From Azorinus chamasolen (Eukaryota; Mollusca; Bivalvia; Cardiida; Solecurtidae), in assembly GCA_963576725.1 (NCBI GenBank), contig OY755241.1, positions 56,110,484 through 56,174,483 on the forward strand: a DNA stretch of 64,000 nucleotides, given 5' to 3'. The notes under the pieces were generated by a model. That model was not told the DNA's origin, did no database searches, and saw only the letters and a list, made by a program, of their open reading frames with translations. Of this stretch, positions 39,284-51,340 are shown piece after piece. Within the stretch, counting starts at the first letter, position 1, and the number at the start of each line of letters is the position of its first letter. Position numbers and translations under genes: made by a program.

Positions 39284-39451
39284 CTCTACAACATGATAAA
39301 AATACAAGTTTTAAGACTAAGCAAACCCTTCATAAATTTACATTTGTAAACAGTCATCTACCTACGGTTACTGACTAGTACCCCTCTTTCGAGTGTTACA
39401 GTCATGTATTTAGTCCTGGTGAAATGCAAGGTTACTTAGGTATCTCCACTT

Positions 39452-39620
39452 TTAACCCTTTCCCTCATATAAATGTCTTTTCATGCATTTGCAGACAGAT
39501 TGGACCCAGATCAGACGGCTCCAATAGGAGGGTCTGCTCTGTTTGCCTTTGACATGATGTAGATCTGATTCTACAGTTTTTGTCAAAGCAAAAAATTCCC
39601 TTGAGAAATAATTAGTAATA
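39452..39620. repeat. TTAA-A element, right-truncated
   Basis: TTAACCCTTTCCCTCATATA start, GACGGCTCCAATAGGAGG, then TTTGACATGATGTAGATCTG. Short tandem TTGTCAGGTAGATTT units lie further right (39786-39850). Confidence 0.7.
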
Positions 39621-40329
39621 GTATAGAACAAACATCTTCTTTCAAATGTTAATGTCCAGGAATAGCATATCTCATCTGGATCAACATCCATCCCAGATAT
39701 TAATTTACCCTAGTTCTACAATATAAAAGTTCTGTATTTCAAAATATAACATAATTATACATGTCATACATGTGATAACCTGTTGAAGCACGTCAGGTAG
39801 ATTTTGGAAATTTGTCAGGTAGATTTGATTTTTGTCAGGTAGATTTTACCGACACGACGAAATATATGGAGATGAAAAAATTATCTTCTGGATACTTACG
39901 TTTTTTATACCTTTTCACATAATCATTCATACCTTACCATAAAAACTGTTACGGTATTATCCACATACCATGCCATTATAAACCTTACACTACACACATA
40001 ACATTTACACACACTTTCCCTCATATCAACGCCTTTTCATGCATAGGAGCTATCTTGTCAGGGTCTGCTCTGTTTTCTTATGATATTGAAATGATTCCAC
40101 ACTTTCTGGCTTGGCCCAACAAAATAAAATGTCCATGTGCTGTTATAATAATAAATCTACCTTTACAAACCATACATTATACAGACTACATCTATACACA
40201 GCCATGGCATCATCTCCAACCCTTACAATGCCTAGACATCAATAACCCCATTAACCCTTTCCTTCATATAAACATGTTTCACTGATTTGCAAACAGAATA
40301 GACCCAGATCAGACAGCTCCCATAATTAA

Positions 40330-42760
40330 ATAATCATTAATGCCATGAAAAAATCGAGACTTATTACTGTTTTATCATAATGATAAATATATTCCATTTT
40401 ATCTTATTTTTTTTACAGTTTCAGTGCTTTATAGGCTTATTTTCTAGCCCTTATTCGGCTATATTCCCAATGGCAAAAAAGTGTGTTTTCTCCAATTTTT
40501 TGAGGAAAATTCGCAACCTCAAGTCAAAAAAATCTATGAAAAAAACGTTATAAACCTCGATTTATTCAGTACAATCGGTCTGGGGACGAATCTTTCGTAC
40601 TTTTTGGTATTGCCGGTTTGCTGAATAAAACTAAACTGTTTATCGTTCAGAATATTCGGATATTCTTTACTTGTTGTTAACGGTCGGAGTGCATACTGCT
40701 TTTTGAAGCTATGATAACGTCATTCCCCTCGTCTTAATTTGTCTCCTCGCTTGAGTAATAATAATGCGTGCCGCATGTGTATTTGTGGACAACGTCGCCT
40801 ATATCAGAGTTTATTCTGGACTCAGTGACAGGTGGGCTAGTGAAGAAATGTAATAAAGTACTGCCCTCGATTTCAGTCTTTCTTTCGGACATAACTGCTT
40901 CGTTTTCGTGTAGAAAGTCCAGATAATCACATTTGTTAACAAAATGTTTTTCACTTTCGTTTTCGACTCGCGCGAGAGACTATGTGATTTTGATATATAA
41001 ATTAACCAATCAAATCGCGTAAAAACCTTCACACCAGATGCTGTATCTGGGGGACGTCACTACCGGAAATAAATTTGCAGTCTCCAAGCAACAAGTAGCG
41101 ACTCTCTTTCGCAACCGTGAAACGAAAACAAGACATCCCGATTTGAATTTAGATTAAATTATCTATTTAGGGAGGGGATTTGTGCAGAAGCATTGCCTTA
41201 GGATGGAATTCTGTCTGATTTGTATGCGTGCATCCCGCAAAGGCGCATGCCGCCGTTTGCATGTTGACACGACTGGTTCCCGAAATTTTTTTTGTTAACT
41301 CCAGTACAGCGCAAACGGGAACCAACTTGTGATTACATAATGCGGATGTTCTCCGCGGGGGAACAATACCAAAACAGGCCAATCGTGGATCACAGCATGC
41401 TAAAGGGGGTTTGTGTGTGTAGAGAACTAACAGATAATCTAACGCAGGGAGGAAAATATAGGTCACTAAAAAAAATGCCGTAGCAGAAACGGTAAAACGG
41501 TAGAAACGTCCATTGAATCGGTAGAACGGTAGACCACCTCTGAAAACGGTAGAATTCACCTACCGTCGGTAGTTATCACATGTATGACATGTAGTTCGTC
41601 ATCTGACACGTTTTTATACTTTAATAACTGATTTAAAATTCTATTTTTTAATAACTCTCTTCATTTTTATCATTCCCTGATGAAGGCTTTTGTAAAGCCA
41701 AAACCTTGGTCTGATTAAAGATTTGTCTACACCATAGCTGAAGATCGTTCGTTCTCTTTGAGAAGTACCTTTTATTTTATCATTCCTGCAAAATATGAAC
41801 CAGCAAACAAAACTTAATATGATAAAAAAAAGAATGTTAATGGAATGAAAAATAAGCTTACGTAACTGTCAAATTATTTGGACTATAATTTACCCGTGCT
41901 TCTAAGAACAGCCGATAAATGGGTTAGCCCCAAATTAAGACTTCAATGCCATTTCAATCAACAGTCGGCAAAATTCCAAAATTCTGTGCTACAAATCTGT
42001 GACTGTTAGCCTAACATAGCAGGCCTAATGTCAGTAAGCAAATCATTATCATATTTAGCATAGTCTAGATCTCAAATAAATGAGTCCGACGTCGGTTAGA
42101 AACTTGATTTAAGCTTTGAATTCAAAATGAAATATTTGAAACATGCACACTACTATGTTTCCCAGTTAGACTGGGTAGCAACCACAAATTTTCATAACGA
42201 CACACGTATAGACTATTCGGCCACAATAATCAGCTATTGATTGTAAGCCGGTAGAAGATCGTTGTGGTCGTGGTCCGAATATCGATCGACACTTGTCCAA
42301 TTTCAATATTATCGCCAGAGAACGATTCCGCTTTTAAAATAACCTTTGCTGTAGCTTTGAGCAAATGCATTAGAACAGTATTTTTAAGAATATACATTAC
42401 CTTCTTAAGCACGCATGACAGAAAAGAAATTTAATTTGGAATAAAATTTCTAAATATCACCAACGTGAATCGTTTGGGTGCCCCGGTGTCGTATATTTTA
42501 CGAAAACGTTACAATTACACAAACTAGATATCTAAGGATATTATTAATTTTCTTAGCTCTTTTATATTATATGGCATATTCATACAACTTTCTTTATGAA
42601 TAGGTGAATTTTCATTTGTTAGTTCTCATATACTCATTTTCATCTCTATTCAAATATATACCCTCTGCCCGATTTTTATGACATATATAATGAACAAAGA
42701 ATTTTTTTTACCATGCCAGAAACTGCAGAATCAAATATATTATTTATATACATGTACAAC
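40330..42760 (-). promoter_or_regulatory. Repeat-free island with candidate DHX9 promoter
   Basis: About 2.4 kb with none of the foldback families that fill the rest of the window. It contains a CRE-like GACGTCAC (41053-41060) beside an ETS-like ACCGGAAAT (41062-41070), a second half CRE in ATAACGTCAT near 40712, and local CpG-rich stretches (ACTCGCGCGAGAG near 40968). It lies upstream of the DHX9 start. Possible 5'-exon donors on the minus strand include CAACAA|GTAAAG at 40680 and AAC|GTAAGTATC at 39901 (just outside the island). I cannot choose between them. Promoter status is inference. Confidence 0.4.
41480..41580. repeat. Cluster of ACGGTAG motifs
   Basis: AACGGTAGAAACG, GAACGGTAGACC, AACGGTAGAATTC and CTACCGTCGGTAG occur within 100 bp in the repeat-poor island. 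Function unknown. Confidence 0.5.
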
Positions 42761-42960
42761 AAATTGTAAAAATAACAAATAGCAAGCTGTATCAGTAGAG
42801 TGTGTTTTTTTTCCATTAGTTCATTGCACCTTTTCAAACAGCTTAGACCTTGATCAATTGACTCCTGTAGGGTACTTCATTTAATGCCATTGCAAACAGA
42901 GTAGATCTACATTACTATGGGAACAGTCTGACTAAAAATATTTTCACTTTGCTTATATGA

Positions 42961-44287
42961 TGATATAGATCTGATTCTACATATGAAGTTTCTATTATAG
43001 CATTAACATTCATTGTTCAAATACCACTATAAACAAGAGGTCCAAGATGGCTCTATATCGCTCACCTGAGACTTTGTGACACTAGTCAACAAATTTCACA
43101 ACTGAACACAAGAGGGCCAGTGTGGCCCTACATATATCGCACAACACTGAGAATGAAGTACGGGGTGACTTTTTACAGCCGCCACACAAGCACTTAACAC
43201 CTGGTGTTTTGAAGTAAATATAGTCTGAAAGTGGGAGATCCTTTGAATGCGAAAAGAGAAGATCTCAAGTCTCCAAAAAGCTCACCTTGAGCACAGCTCA
43301 GATAAGTTAAAACAAGAGCATGGATTGCAGGTGCAAACGATCATCTGTTCAAATGAGTTCATAATGGGGCATAATTTGGTTAAAAAAATGACTTACGGAA
43401 TTATGGCCCTTGGACAGATTGTAGCCCTCGTAACAAGTGTGGAAGTTTCTTTCTTAAGACTTGCTTGAATAGTCTTAAAACAATAGCCAATGTTAATGTT
43501 TCTTGTTAGAGTTTTAAAAAAGTTCAAATATCAACATCACAAGTCAAAAAACATTAATGTCTAGGCCTTGTCACAAGGAAATATGAGAGCCCCACTAGTT
43601 ATGGTTTCAAAATGACAGACATCTTAATAAGGGATATAATTTTGTAAAAAGCCTCACAGGGTTACGGCCTTTGATCAGATTGTAGCCCTTCTGATGTGAA
43701 CAAGTGTGTGGAGTTTCATAAGAATTGCATGAATATAGTAAAAGCCAATGCTAAAGTTTCTGCACTACAACGATGACGATAATGATGAAAATGCGGACGT
43801 CAATTGTTATTTGTTTGTGTTGATTAACATATCATTTTCTGATCACTATGGGCTAACTGGACGCCCCACAGAGAGAGAGGGGAGAGGAAACAGAGAATCC
43901 AGAGTGCGATGCCCTACTCCTATTATCAATAGTTTCTCTGGTTCTGTTAGATGCCCAGTGTAAAGCTCTGATACATCAGACCTTGGTTTACAGTCTCGTC
44001 CAAAGTTACAGCAACAGCTTATAATATAGTTAGTAATTTCAGAATTTGTAATTTATCCATCAGGAGAGGTAAAGGGTTAACAAAAGAGTGTTTAAATGCA
44101 GGTGGGAGGACAAAAGACCAATATCAATGCTTCTTGGAAAGCTGGTATTCAATTTATTTTCACAATTAATATATACATTTTATGCAACCATTTCTGAAAA
44201 ACATCAAATTTCAGCTCAGCACAAATATATGCAAACATAACATAGATTCAGTGTGAACAAAATAGATCGACCCAATATACAGATGGC
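42961..44287. repeat. Pearl-like fragments
   Basis: ACAAGAGGTCCAAGATGGCT .. TATCGCTCACCTGAG at 43035 and ACAAGAGGGCCAGTGTGGCC at 43109 are two element starts; diverged core units follow (GGTTACGGCC, AGTTTCATAAGAATTGCAT). No gene seen. Confidence 0.5.
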
Positions 44288-44565
44288 TTAACCCTTTCCT
44301 TCCTATACACATGCTTTTACACATTCGTAAACTGAGAAGACCCAGATCAGACGGCTTCTATAGGAGCTGTCTGATCAGGGTCTGCTCTGTTTGCTAATGG
44401 AATTTGAAAGATTATTTTGCTAATGGAATTTGAAAGATTATTTTTCTGTACTTTCTAAAATGGCTACAAACTTTCCTTCTTCCATATTTAGTTATAACCA
44501 TTTTTTTCATGAATATTCAGAAGGTATCGAGATTTGGAATAAACATAGAACAGGGAAAGGGTTAA
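44288..44565. repeat. TTAA-A element with a 26-bp internal duplication
   Basis: TTAACCCTTTCCTTCCTATA to ACAGGGAAAGGGTTAA; GCTAATGGAATTTGAAAGAT occurs twice right of the hairpin. Confidence 0.88.
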
Positions 44566-44651
44566 GTATATTTTAACATTTTGTACACTAGCAGAGAATT
44601 ATGTGATTACTTAGACAAACAGTATGGACCCAGACATCTAGGTGTACAGTC

Positions 44652-44888
44652 TTAACACTTTCCCTTATACAAAAGTGTTTTCACGCATTTGCAAACAGAG
44701 TAGACCCAGATCAGACGGCTCCTAGAGGAGCCGTCTGATCAGGGTCTGCTCTGTTTGCTAATATAATTTGATAGATCTGGTTCTTTAGTTTCCAAAATGG
44801 CTACAATATATATCCAACCTTCACCATGTCCATAAATAGTCAGTAGGTATTGAAATCTGGAATAAACATAGAACAGAGAAAGGGTCAA
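44652..44888. repeat. TTAA-A foldback element, complete
   Basis: TTAACACTTTCCCTTATACA to ACAGAGAAAGGGTCAA; apex GCTCCTAGAGGAGC. Confidence 0.88.
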
Positions 44889-45039
44889 CACTCTCATCCA
44901 TGAATATTCATGTAAGAAATAATGACATCATGAATATTTTATTAGCCGAAAATTTAAATTGTAAATTTTTCAATGAAAGTTTTTGTTTGGGTAAAAGCTG
45001 TAGAATCAGATTTATATCATGTTCAAAGCAAACTGAGCG

Positions 45040-46788
45040 GTACTTACTGAATATTCATGGACAAAACAGTTATAACAAGAGTGCCAGTAGACACAATATA
45101 CGCCCGTCGGGGTCTTGTTCAACATAAACTGGGGTTAACGTATTTGCTGAACTCAAATTCTAAGCCCAATTTTGCGACCAAGTTTCAAGGTTGTAAATAG
45201 GCATACTTTAACAAAAAACCTTAACCAAAAATTCTAAATTGAAAAGTGCCATAATTGTGTCTAAATGCTTGACAGAGTTGCATTGTATTTACTCTTGCCT
45301 ACAGATGAAGCTTCTGATGGTGAACAAATGTTTCAAGTTTAAAAGCTTTATCTGAAAGGGTTATGTAAATAAGTGGACTTTAACTAAAACCTTAACCAAA
45401 AATTCCAAGCTAAAAAGCGTCATAATCATGTCAAAATGTTAGACAGAGTTATGTACTCTTGCCTACAGGTGAAGCTTGTGATGGTGAACAAGTGTTCCAA
45501 GTTTAAAAGCTTTATCTCAAAGGGTTATGTAAATAAGTGGACTTTAACCAAAACCTTGACAAAAAATTCTAAGTTAAAAAGGGGCATAATTCGGTCAAAA
45601 TGCTTGACAGAGTTATTTACTCTTGCCTACAGGTGCAAGTTGTGAAGGTAAACAAGTGTTCCAAGTTTAAAGGATTTATTTCAAAGGGTTATGTAAATAA
45701 ATGGACTTTAACAAAGCCTCAACCAAAAATTCTAAGTTAAAAAGGGGCATAATTCGGTCAAAATACTTGACAGAGTTATGTACTCTTGCCTACAGGTAAA
45801 GGTAGTGAGGGTGAACAAGTGTTCCAAGTTTAAAACCTTTATCTCAAAGGGTAATGTAAATAAATGGACTTTATCAAAGCCTTTATCAAAGCCTTAACCA
45901 AAAATTCTAAGTTAAAAAGGGGCATAATTCGGTCAAAATGCTTGACAGAGTTATTTACTCTTGTCTACAGGTGAAGGTTGTGATGGTGAACAAGTGTTCC
46001 AAGTTTAAAAGCTTTATCTCAAAGGGTTATGTAAATAAATGGACTTTAACAAAGCCTTAACCAAAAATTCTAAGTTAAAAAGGAGCATAATTCAGTCAAA
46101 ATGCTTGACAGAGTTATTTACTCTTGCCTACAGGTGAAGGTTGTGACGGTGAACAAGTGTTCCAAGTTTCAAAGCTTTATCTCAAAGTGTTATGTAGATA
46201 AGTGGACTTGTTCCACATAAATTGAGGTTAACATTTTTGCTTAACGCAAATGCTAAACGCAAATTCTAAGTCCAATTAAGTGACCTTGACCTTGGATAAA
46301 CGAGCCGGGACTTGGCAGGCTACTGTAGCATGTCTAGATATACATGATGATTAAATTTGGGAAGGATCCACCAAGCGGAACTTGAGTTAGAGATGTTACA
46401 GACAGACAGACCGGTTAAATTTTTTGACCTTGACCTTGGATAAACAAACCGGGACTTGGCAGGCAACTGTAGAATGTCTAGATAAACATTGTGTTAAAAT
46501 TTGAGAAGGATCCACCAAGCGGAACTTGAGTTAGAGATGTTACAGACGGACAGACGGACAGACACACAGACAGCGCCATTCCATAATACGTCCCGTTTTT
46601 TCAAACGGGCGTATAATAAAAAGTGGAAGGTGGAGCATTGTAGTCATTTTAGAAATAGAAATGGATCTATCAAATTCCATTACCCAAACAGAAGACCCTG
46701 ATCAGACGGCTCATACAGGAGTCATCTGATCTGGGTCTACTCTGTTTGCAAATGCATGAAAGGGCGTTTAAATGAAGGAAAGGGTTAA
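45040..46788. repeat. TTAA-A element split by a long pearl-like insertion
   Basis: Left piece TACTGAATATTCATGGACAA to GTTATAA at about 45073; right piece from 46617 (AAGTGGAAGGTGGAGCATTG) through a hairpin to AAGGAAAGGGTTAA. The pieces join to a normal A arm. Confidence 0.75.
45073..46616. mobile_element. Pearl/Helentron-like element with several core units
   Basis: Starts ACAAGAGTGCCAGTAGACAC and ends GGGCGTATAATA after a CCCGTTTTTTCAAACGGG hairpin. Direct repeats TATAA flank it. The interior is a tandem array of about six or seven units of roughly 165 bp (ACTCTTGCCTACAGGTGAAG .. TCAAAGGGTTATGTAAATAA), then two AGGATCCACCAAGCGGAACT units and ACAGACGGACAGACGG. It has the same ends as the one-unit copy at 84-416. 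Confidence 0.75.
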
Positions 46789-46943
46789 GCGACCTTATAC
46801 TGGTGTTCGATCAGGACTCTTAAAAACAGGTGGTTGCTTAATGCAGGGCAAAAGTAATGCAGACAGCTCCTAAAGAGCTTTTTGCATTGTTTTTGAGTTG
46901 CATTAAGTAACCACCTGTCTTACAGACCCTTAATTAGACCCCT

Positions 46944-47097
46944 TTAACCCTTTCCCTGTTCTATGTTTATCTCAAATTTCAATACCTACTGAATATTCAT
47001 GGACAAAATAGTTACAATTAAATATGGAAGGTGGAACATTGTAGCAATTTTAGAAGCTAAAGGAACAGATCTATTAAATTCCATTAGCGAACAGAGT
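46944..47097. repeat. TTAA-A left part fused to an FB-C fragment
   Basis: TTAACCCTTTCCCTGTTCTA to TTAGCGAACAGAG, then AGTGGTCACAGCATAGTG of FB-C. A TA-D1 remnant (46795-46943) precedes it. Confidence 0.7.
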
Positions 47098-47112
47098 GGT
47101 CACAGCATAGTG

Positions 47113-47342
47113 TTAACCCTTTCCTCCATAGGCTATTTTTAGACACAACCTCTTTGAATCAATCTACCGAAAAGGAGCATTTATCAGAGAAAAGGAAAAG
47201 TTTAAAAGTGTGTAGATTTGAAACAATTGTGATAAATAGAGCATTTGCTCCTATAGGAGCAAATGATCTATTTATCACAATGGTTTCATAAAGTGAATTT
47301 TACAGAGGCGTAGAAAGGCATATTTATGGAGGAAAGGGTTAA
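47113..47342. repeat. TTAA-B element nested in FB-C
   Basis: TTAACCCTTTCCTCCATAGG to ATGGAGGAAAGGGTTAA, 230 bp. FB-C sequence flanks both sides (CACAGCATAGTG and ATGGAGAAATGATGATTTTA). Confidence 0.88.
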
Positions 47343-47513
47343 ATGGAGAAATGATGATTTTAGCATTTGAGTCTGCACCTTAATCTGTTGCTCTGTTATA
47401 ATGTAGATTTATAGGAGCTATTTGATCTGGGTATGCACTATAAGCATAAGTTTGTCGGATTACTTACGGTTATTAGGGTGTGCTTATGAAAAGAAAGAAA
47501 TTTACATAAATGA

Positions 47514-47742
47514 TTAACCCTTTCCTACATAAATACACCTTTCTACGACTCTGTAAAGGTCCCCTGTTGAAACCATTGTGATAAATAGAGCATTAGCTCC
47601 TAAAGGAGCAAATGCTCTAATTATCACAATGGTTTCAAACAACAAAATTCTAAAATTTTCTTTTTCTCTAGTTAACGCTCCTTTTTTGGTAGATTTATTC
47701 AAAGTGGTTGGATCTAAAAATAGCCTATGAGGTAATTGGTTA
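47514..47742. repeat. TTAA-B foldback element
   Basis: TTAACCCTTTCCTACATAAA to TATGAGGTAATTGGTTA; the left flank is shared with the copy at 34729. Confidence 0.85.
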
Positions 47743-48062
47743 GGAATTAAAGCAGACGACATTGAATGGGCCTACTTTTCATCATCATATCATCAAAATA
47801 CTAAATCTATGCATGCAAAACAATTCATTTACAAACAGCATTCAATAATAATGAACAAATTATACATTCTTTGAAATTCATTTACAACCAACATTTCACC
47901 TAACATATAAACATACATTATATACAAAACAAACGCCTCAGCACAGATTGCGATTTGGTGCCATCAGAAATACGTTGCTAGATTTGCAAATTGTGTAAAC
48001 CTAAACTGCTGCATTAAAAGGCAGAGTATGATCAGGATCCACTCAGCAAAATTTTCAACTTG

Positions 48063-48254
48063 CAGAGCTACAGATAACAGTGCATACTCATATACTAAAA
48101 TCGCCATTTCTCCACTAAACCCTACGTTGTGACCACTCTTTAGAATCGTCTCAAAGAGACGATTCCAAAGAATGGTCACAACATAGGGTTTGGTCGAAAA
48201 AGAAGAAGTTATATTTGAAAATATTTTAATATACGCATCTTATCTGGAGCGCTG
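48063..48254. repeat. FB-C foldback element, complete
   Basis: CAGAGCTACAGATAACAGTG to CATCTTATCTGGAGCGCTG, 192 bp. Confidence 0.85.
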
Positions 48255-48429
48255 CACTTGTCTGAAACTACAGTAAAAACCTCTATACAAAATTTTATTC
48301 TGGGTCATAGGTCAAATGTGGTAGCTTGACCCTTTACCTCATAGAGATGACCTTTAAAGTTTTAATGGGTTACTGCGCCAAGATTTCCAATGGACTATTC
48401 TAAAATTCAAACAGGTAAAGCTTATGGTG

Positions 48430-48654
48430 AATATTAAGTACTTTTTAGTACTGAATATTTTTGGACAAAATGTTATAATGAAATATGGAAGTTGGAACAT
48501 TGTAGCCATTTTAGAAACTAAAGAAACAGAGCTATCAAATTCCACTAGCAAACAGAGCAGACCCTGATCAGATGGCTCCTATAGGAGCCATCTCATCTTG
48601 GTCTACTCTATTTGCAAATGCGTGAAAAGGCTTTTATATGACAGAAAGGGTTAA
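48430..48654. repeat. TTAA-A foldback element, inverted, left end eroded
   Basis: Hairpin GCAAACAGAGCAGACCCTGA with GCTCCTATAGGAGC; right end ATGACAGAAAGGGTTAA. Confidence 0.8.
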
Positions 48655-48708
48655 CAAGCAAATTCACTAAATTGATATTCCCCACCAAACAAGTGCTGGC
48701 CACAGTAT

Positions 48709-48921
48709 TTAACCCTTTCCTCCAGAAATACACCTTTCTACGCCCCTGTAAAATCACCTATTGAAACCATTGTGATAAATAGAGCATTAAATTTTGCTCC
48801 TATAGTTTCAATGGTTTCAAACTACATGTACAAATTTTCCTTTTCTCTAGTTAATGTTCCTTTTTGATAGATTTAATCAAAGAGGTTTGATCTAAAAATA
48901 GTCTATGGAAGAAAGGGTTTA
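48709..48921. repeat. TTAA-B element with a damaged hairpin
   Basis: TTAACCCTTTCCTCCAGAAA to TATGGAAGAAAGGGTTTA; ATAGAGCATTAAATTTTGCTC shows the arm broken by a small insertion. Confidence 0.75.
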
Positions 48922-49086
48922 GTTATTGCCCTAATAGACAAAAGGTCAAGTGAAAATTCGAATAATCGAGGTTTTACTGTATATAATTTCATAAGTGAAT
49001 AGAGCAGATCCTCATCAGATGGCTCCTACCCGAGCCGTCTGATCTGGGTCTACTGTGTTTGGAAAGTGTGAAAAAGGCATCTCAAT

Positions 49087-49399
49087 TACAGTTGAACTTC
49101 GATATCTCGATCTCGGATAATTCAAACTTCAGGATAACTCGAATAAAAAGTTCAGTCCTTCCAAAACATAATTGCTCTAAAATGTATCGCTACAGATATC
49201 TGGAAACACATGTGACAGCTTAATACAGGTCTAAAGTAATGCTGAAGCTCTTACAGGAGCTTTTAGCATTACTTCAGACCTGTATTAAGCTGTGGCATTG
49301 AGAAATTGTTCAGATTTGAAATCGGATGACTCGAACTTCTGTTATCTCGAACTAATTTGTATGGTCCCTTCAAGTTTGAGTTATCGAAGTTCAACTGTA
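49087..49399. repeat. TA-D4 pogo-like foldback element, 313 bp
   Basis: TA-CAGTTGAACTTCGATATCTC to GAGTTATCGAAGTTCAACTG-TA, inverted ends of about 25 bp; inner arms ACAGCTTAATACAGGT / ACCTGTATTAAGCTGT; centre GCTCTTACAGGAGC. Inserted in a TTAA-A remnant (48979-49085). Confidence 0.88.
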
Positions 49400-49477
49400 G
49401 TTAAAGTGCAAGAAGCAGGTAGTCCTTTACATCATACAAACACTCATTCAAGCCTTTGTCAATAGGGTAGACCCAGG

Positions 49478-49698
49478 TTAACCATTTACTTCATAGGCTA
49501 TTTTTAGATCCAACCTCTTTGAATAAATCTACCAAAAAGGAGCATTAACTAGAGAAAAGGAACATTTTTTCAAATTTTGTAGTTCGAAACCATTGTGATA
49601 AATAGAGCATTTGCTCCTATAGGAGCAAATGCTTTATTTATCACAATGGTTTCACAAAGTGGCCTTTACAGAGTCGTCAATATGAGGGAATGGGTTAA
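49478..49698. repeat. TTAA-B foldback element, complete, inverted
   Basis: TTAACCATTTACTTCATAGG to ATGAGGGAATGGGTTAA, 221 bp; apex GCTCCTATAGGAGC. Confidence 0.88.
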
Positions 49699-49764
49699 GA
49701 CATGAACGTTTGTGTACTAAATTATGATATCTTGAAAATTGATTACATTAATTATTGCAATAGC

Positions 49765-50035
49765 ACAGACACATGACTAGTTGGTAGAAACTGTAGAATC
49801 ATGTCTATATTATGTCCATATCTGTATTATGTCATGAGCAAACAGAGATGACCCTGATCAGGCGGCTCCTATAGGAGTCGTCTGATCTGGGTCTACTCCG
49901 TTTGCAAAGGTGTATTTATGGAGTAAAAGGATTAAAACATCTATAGGAGCCGTCTGATCATGGTCTGCTCTATTTGCTTATGGATTGTATAGATGTGATT
50001 TTGCAGTTTCTGCCGTGGCAAAAAACCCTGATTCA
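49765..50035. repeat. Two truncated TTAA-A copies
   Basis: 49765-49935 holds a full hairpin (GGCGGCTCCTATAGGAGTCG) and ends GGAGTAAAAGGATTAA; 49936-50035 is a right half starting in the hairpin. Confidence 0.7.
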
Positions 50036-50155
50036 ACCTTCCTCTGAAGCATTCGGCCAGGCAAATTTACACAACTAATGAAGAAGCAGTTTGATCTGCG
50101 AGTACACCATTTGCAACTTCAATAGAGTCTGACATTTAAGATGGTGTAGAATTGA

Positions 50156-50387
50156 TTAATCCCTTTCTTCCATAAATACGCCTTTCTACACCTTCGCAGG
50201 GTTGACCCAGATCAGGCGGCTCCTATAGGAGCCGTCTGATCAGGGTCTGCTGTGTTTGCTGATGAAAATAATATATACCATTCTACAGTTTCTGCCATGG
50301 CCAAAAATTATTGCATCCATGCGAACTAATGTAATTAATATTCATGATGTTATTTCTTAAATGAATATTCATAGAGTAAAGGGTTAA
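50156..50387. repeat. TTAA-A foldback element, complete
   Basis: TTAATCCCTTTCTTCCATAA to ATAGAGTAAAGGGTTAA, 232 bp; apex GCTCCTATAGGAGC. Confidence 0.88.
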
Positions 50388-50633
50388 ATAGCTTTACAAA
50401 CTGGTTGCGCAGGCAGATTTGGTGTCTTAGTATAATTATAGGGTTAACACTTTCCTTCATATTAACGTGTTTTCATGCATTTGCAAACAGAGTAGACCAA
50501 GATCAGACAGCTCTACTGTTTGCTAGAGCAATTTGATAGATCTGTTTCTTTACTTTCTAAAATGGCTAAAATGTTCCACCTTCCATATTTCATTTTTTTT
50601 GTCATAATTTCTCATAGATTGTATTTGTAGCTC

Positions 50634-50833
50634 TTAATCCTTTCCTCCATAAATACGCCTTTCTACAAGTCACCTGTTGAAATCATTGTGATAAATAGAG
50701 CATTTGCATTTTATCACAATGCTTTCAAAACTACAAAATTCTAAAAAAATAATCTTTTGTCTAGTTAATGCTCCTTTTCGGTAGATTCATTCAGAGAGGT
50801 TGGGTCTAAAAATAGCCAGAGGGAAAGGGTTAA
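50634..50833. repeat. TTAA-B element with a shortened hairpin
   Basis: TTAATCCTTTCCTCCATAAA to AGAGGGAAAGGGTTAA; GAGCATTTGCATTTTATCAC shows one arm deleted. A TTAA-A copy (50444-50610) precedes it. Confidence 0.8.
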
Positions 50834-50849
50834 TTCCTTATTTCATTAA

Positions 50850-51075
50850 TACAGTAAAACCCCCGCTAATGCGACCACTTAATAAAGAGCCACTGGCGTC
50901 GTTTAAAGCAGGTGGGTGCTTAATGCAGGACAAAAGTTATGCAGAAAGCTCCTTATGCAGAAAGCTCCTATACGAGCTTTCTGCATAACTTTCGACCTGC
51001 ATTAAGCAACCACTTGTCTCTGCCACCCATAATAATGCCTATTTTTGGTGGTTGCATTAGCGGGGTTTTACTGTA
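50850..51075. repeat. TA-D1 pogo-like foldback element
   Basis: TA-CAGTAAAACCCCCGCTAATG to CATTAGCGGGGTTTTACTG-TA; TTATGCAGAAAGCTCC duplicated at the left of the apex. Confidence 0.9.
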
Positions 51076-51340
51076 TTCATATAATGAAATAGCGACAAAA
51101 TGCATTTTTTTTATTAGCTGTATTTTATAATAGCTTTATGTGAATTTTTGATAATGGCAGAATGTGCAGAAACGGATCTATATTATTTCATAAGCTAACA
51201 GAGCAGACCCAGATCAGACAGCTCCTACATCTAAGTCATGTATATGAGGTTGATGCCTCGTTCATTATCATGTAATATTTCGATTTCATTTCATCTCTAT
51301 TTGCAGTGGTAAGGAAAGGTGTTTCTCTCTTGTCAAGTGT

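Noticed and set aside
41167..41559. 130-codon open frame on the minus strand
   Set aside because: Much of it is ACGGTAG-motif and AT-rich sequence, the protein shows no family features, and it overlaps the putative promoter region.
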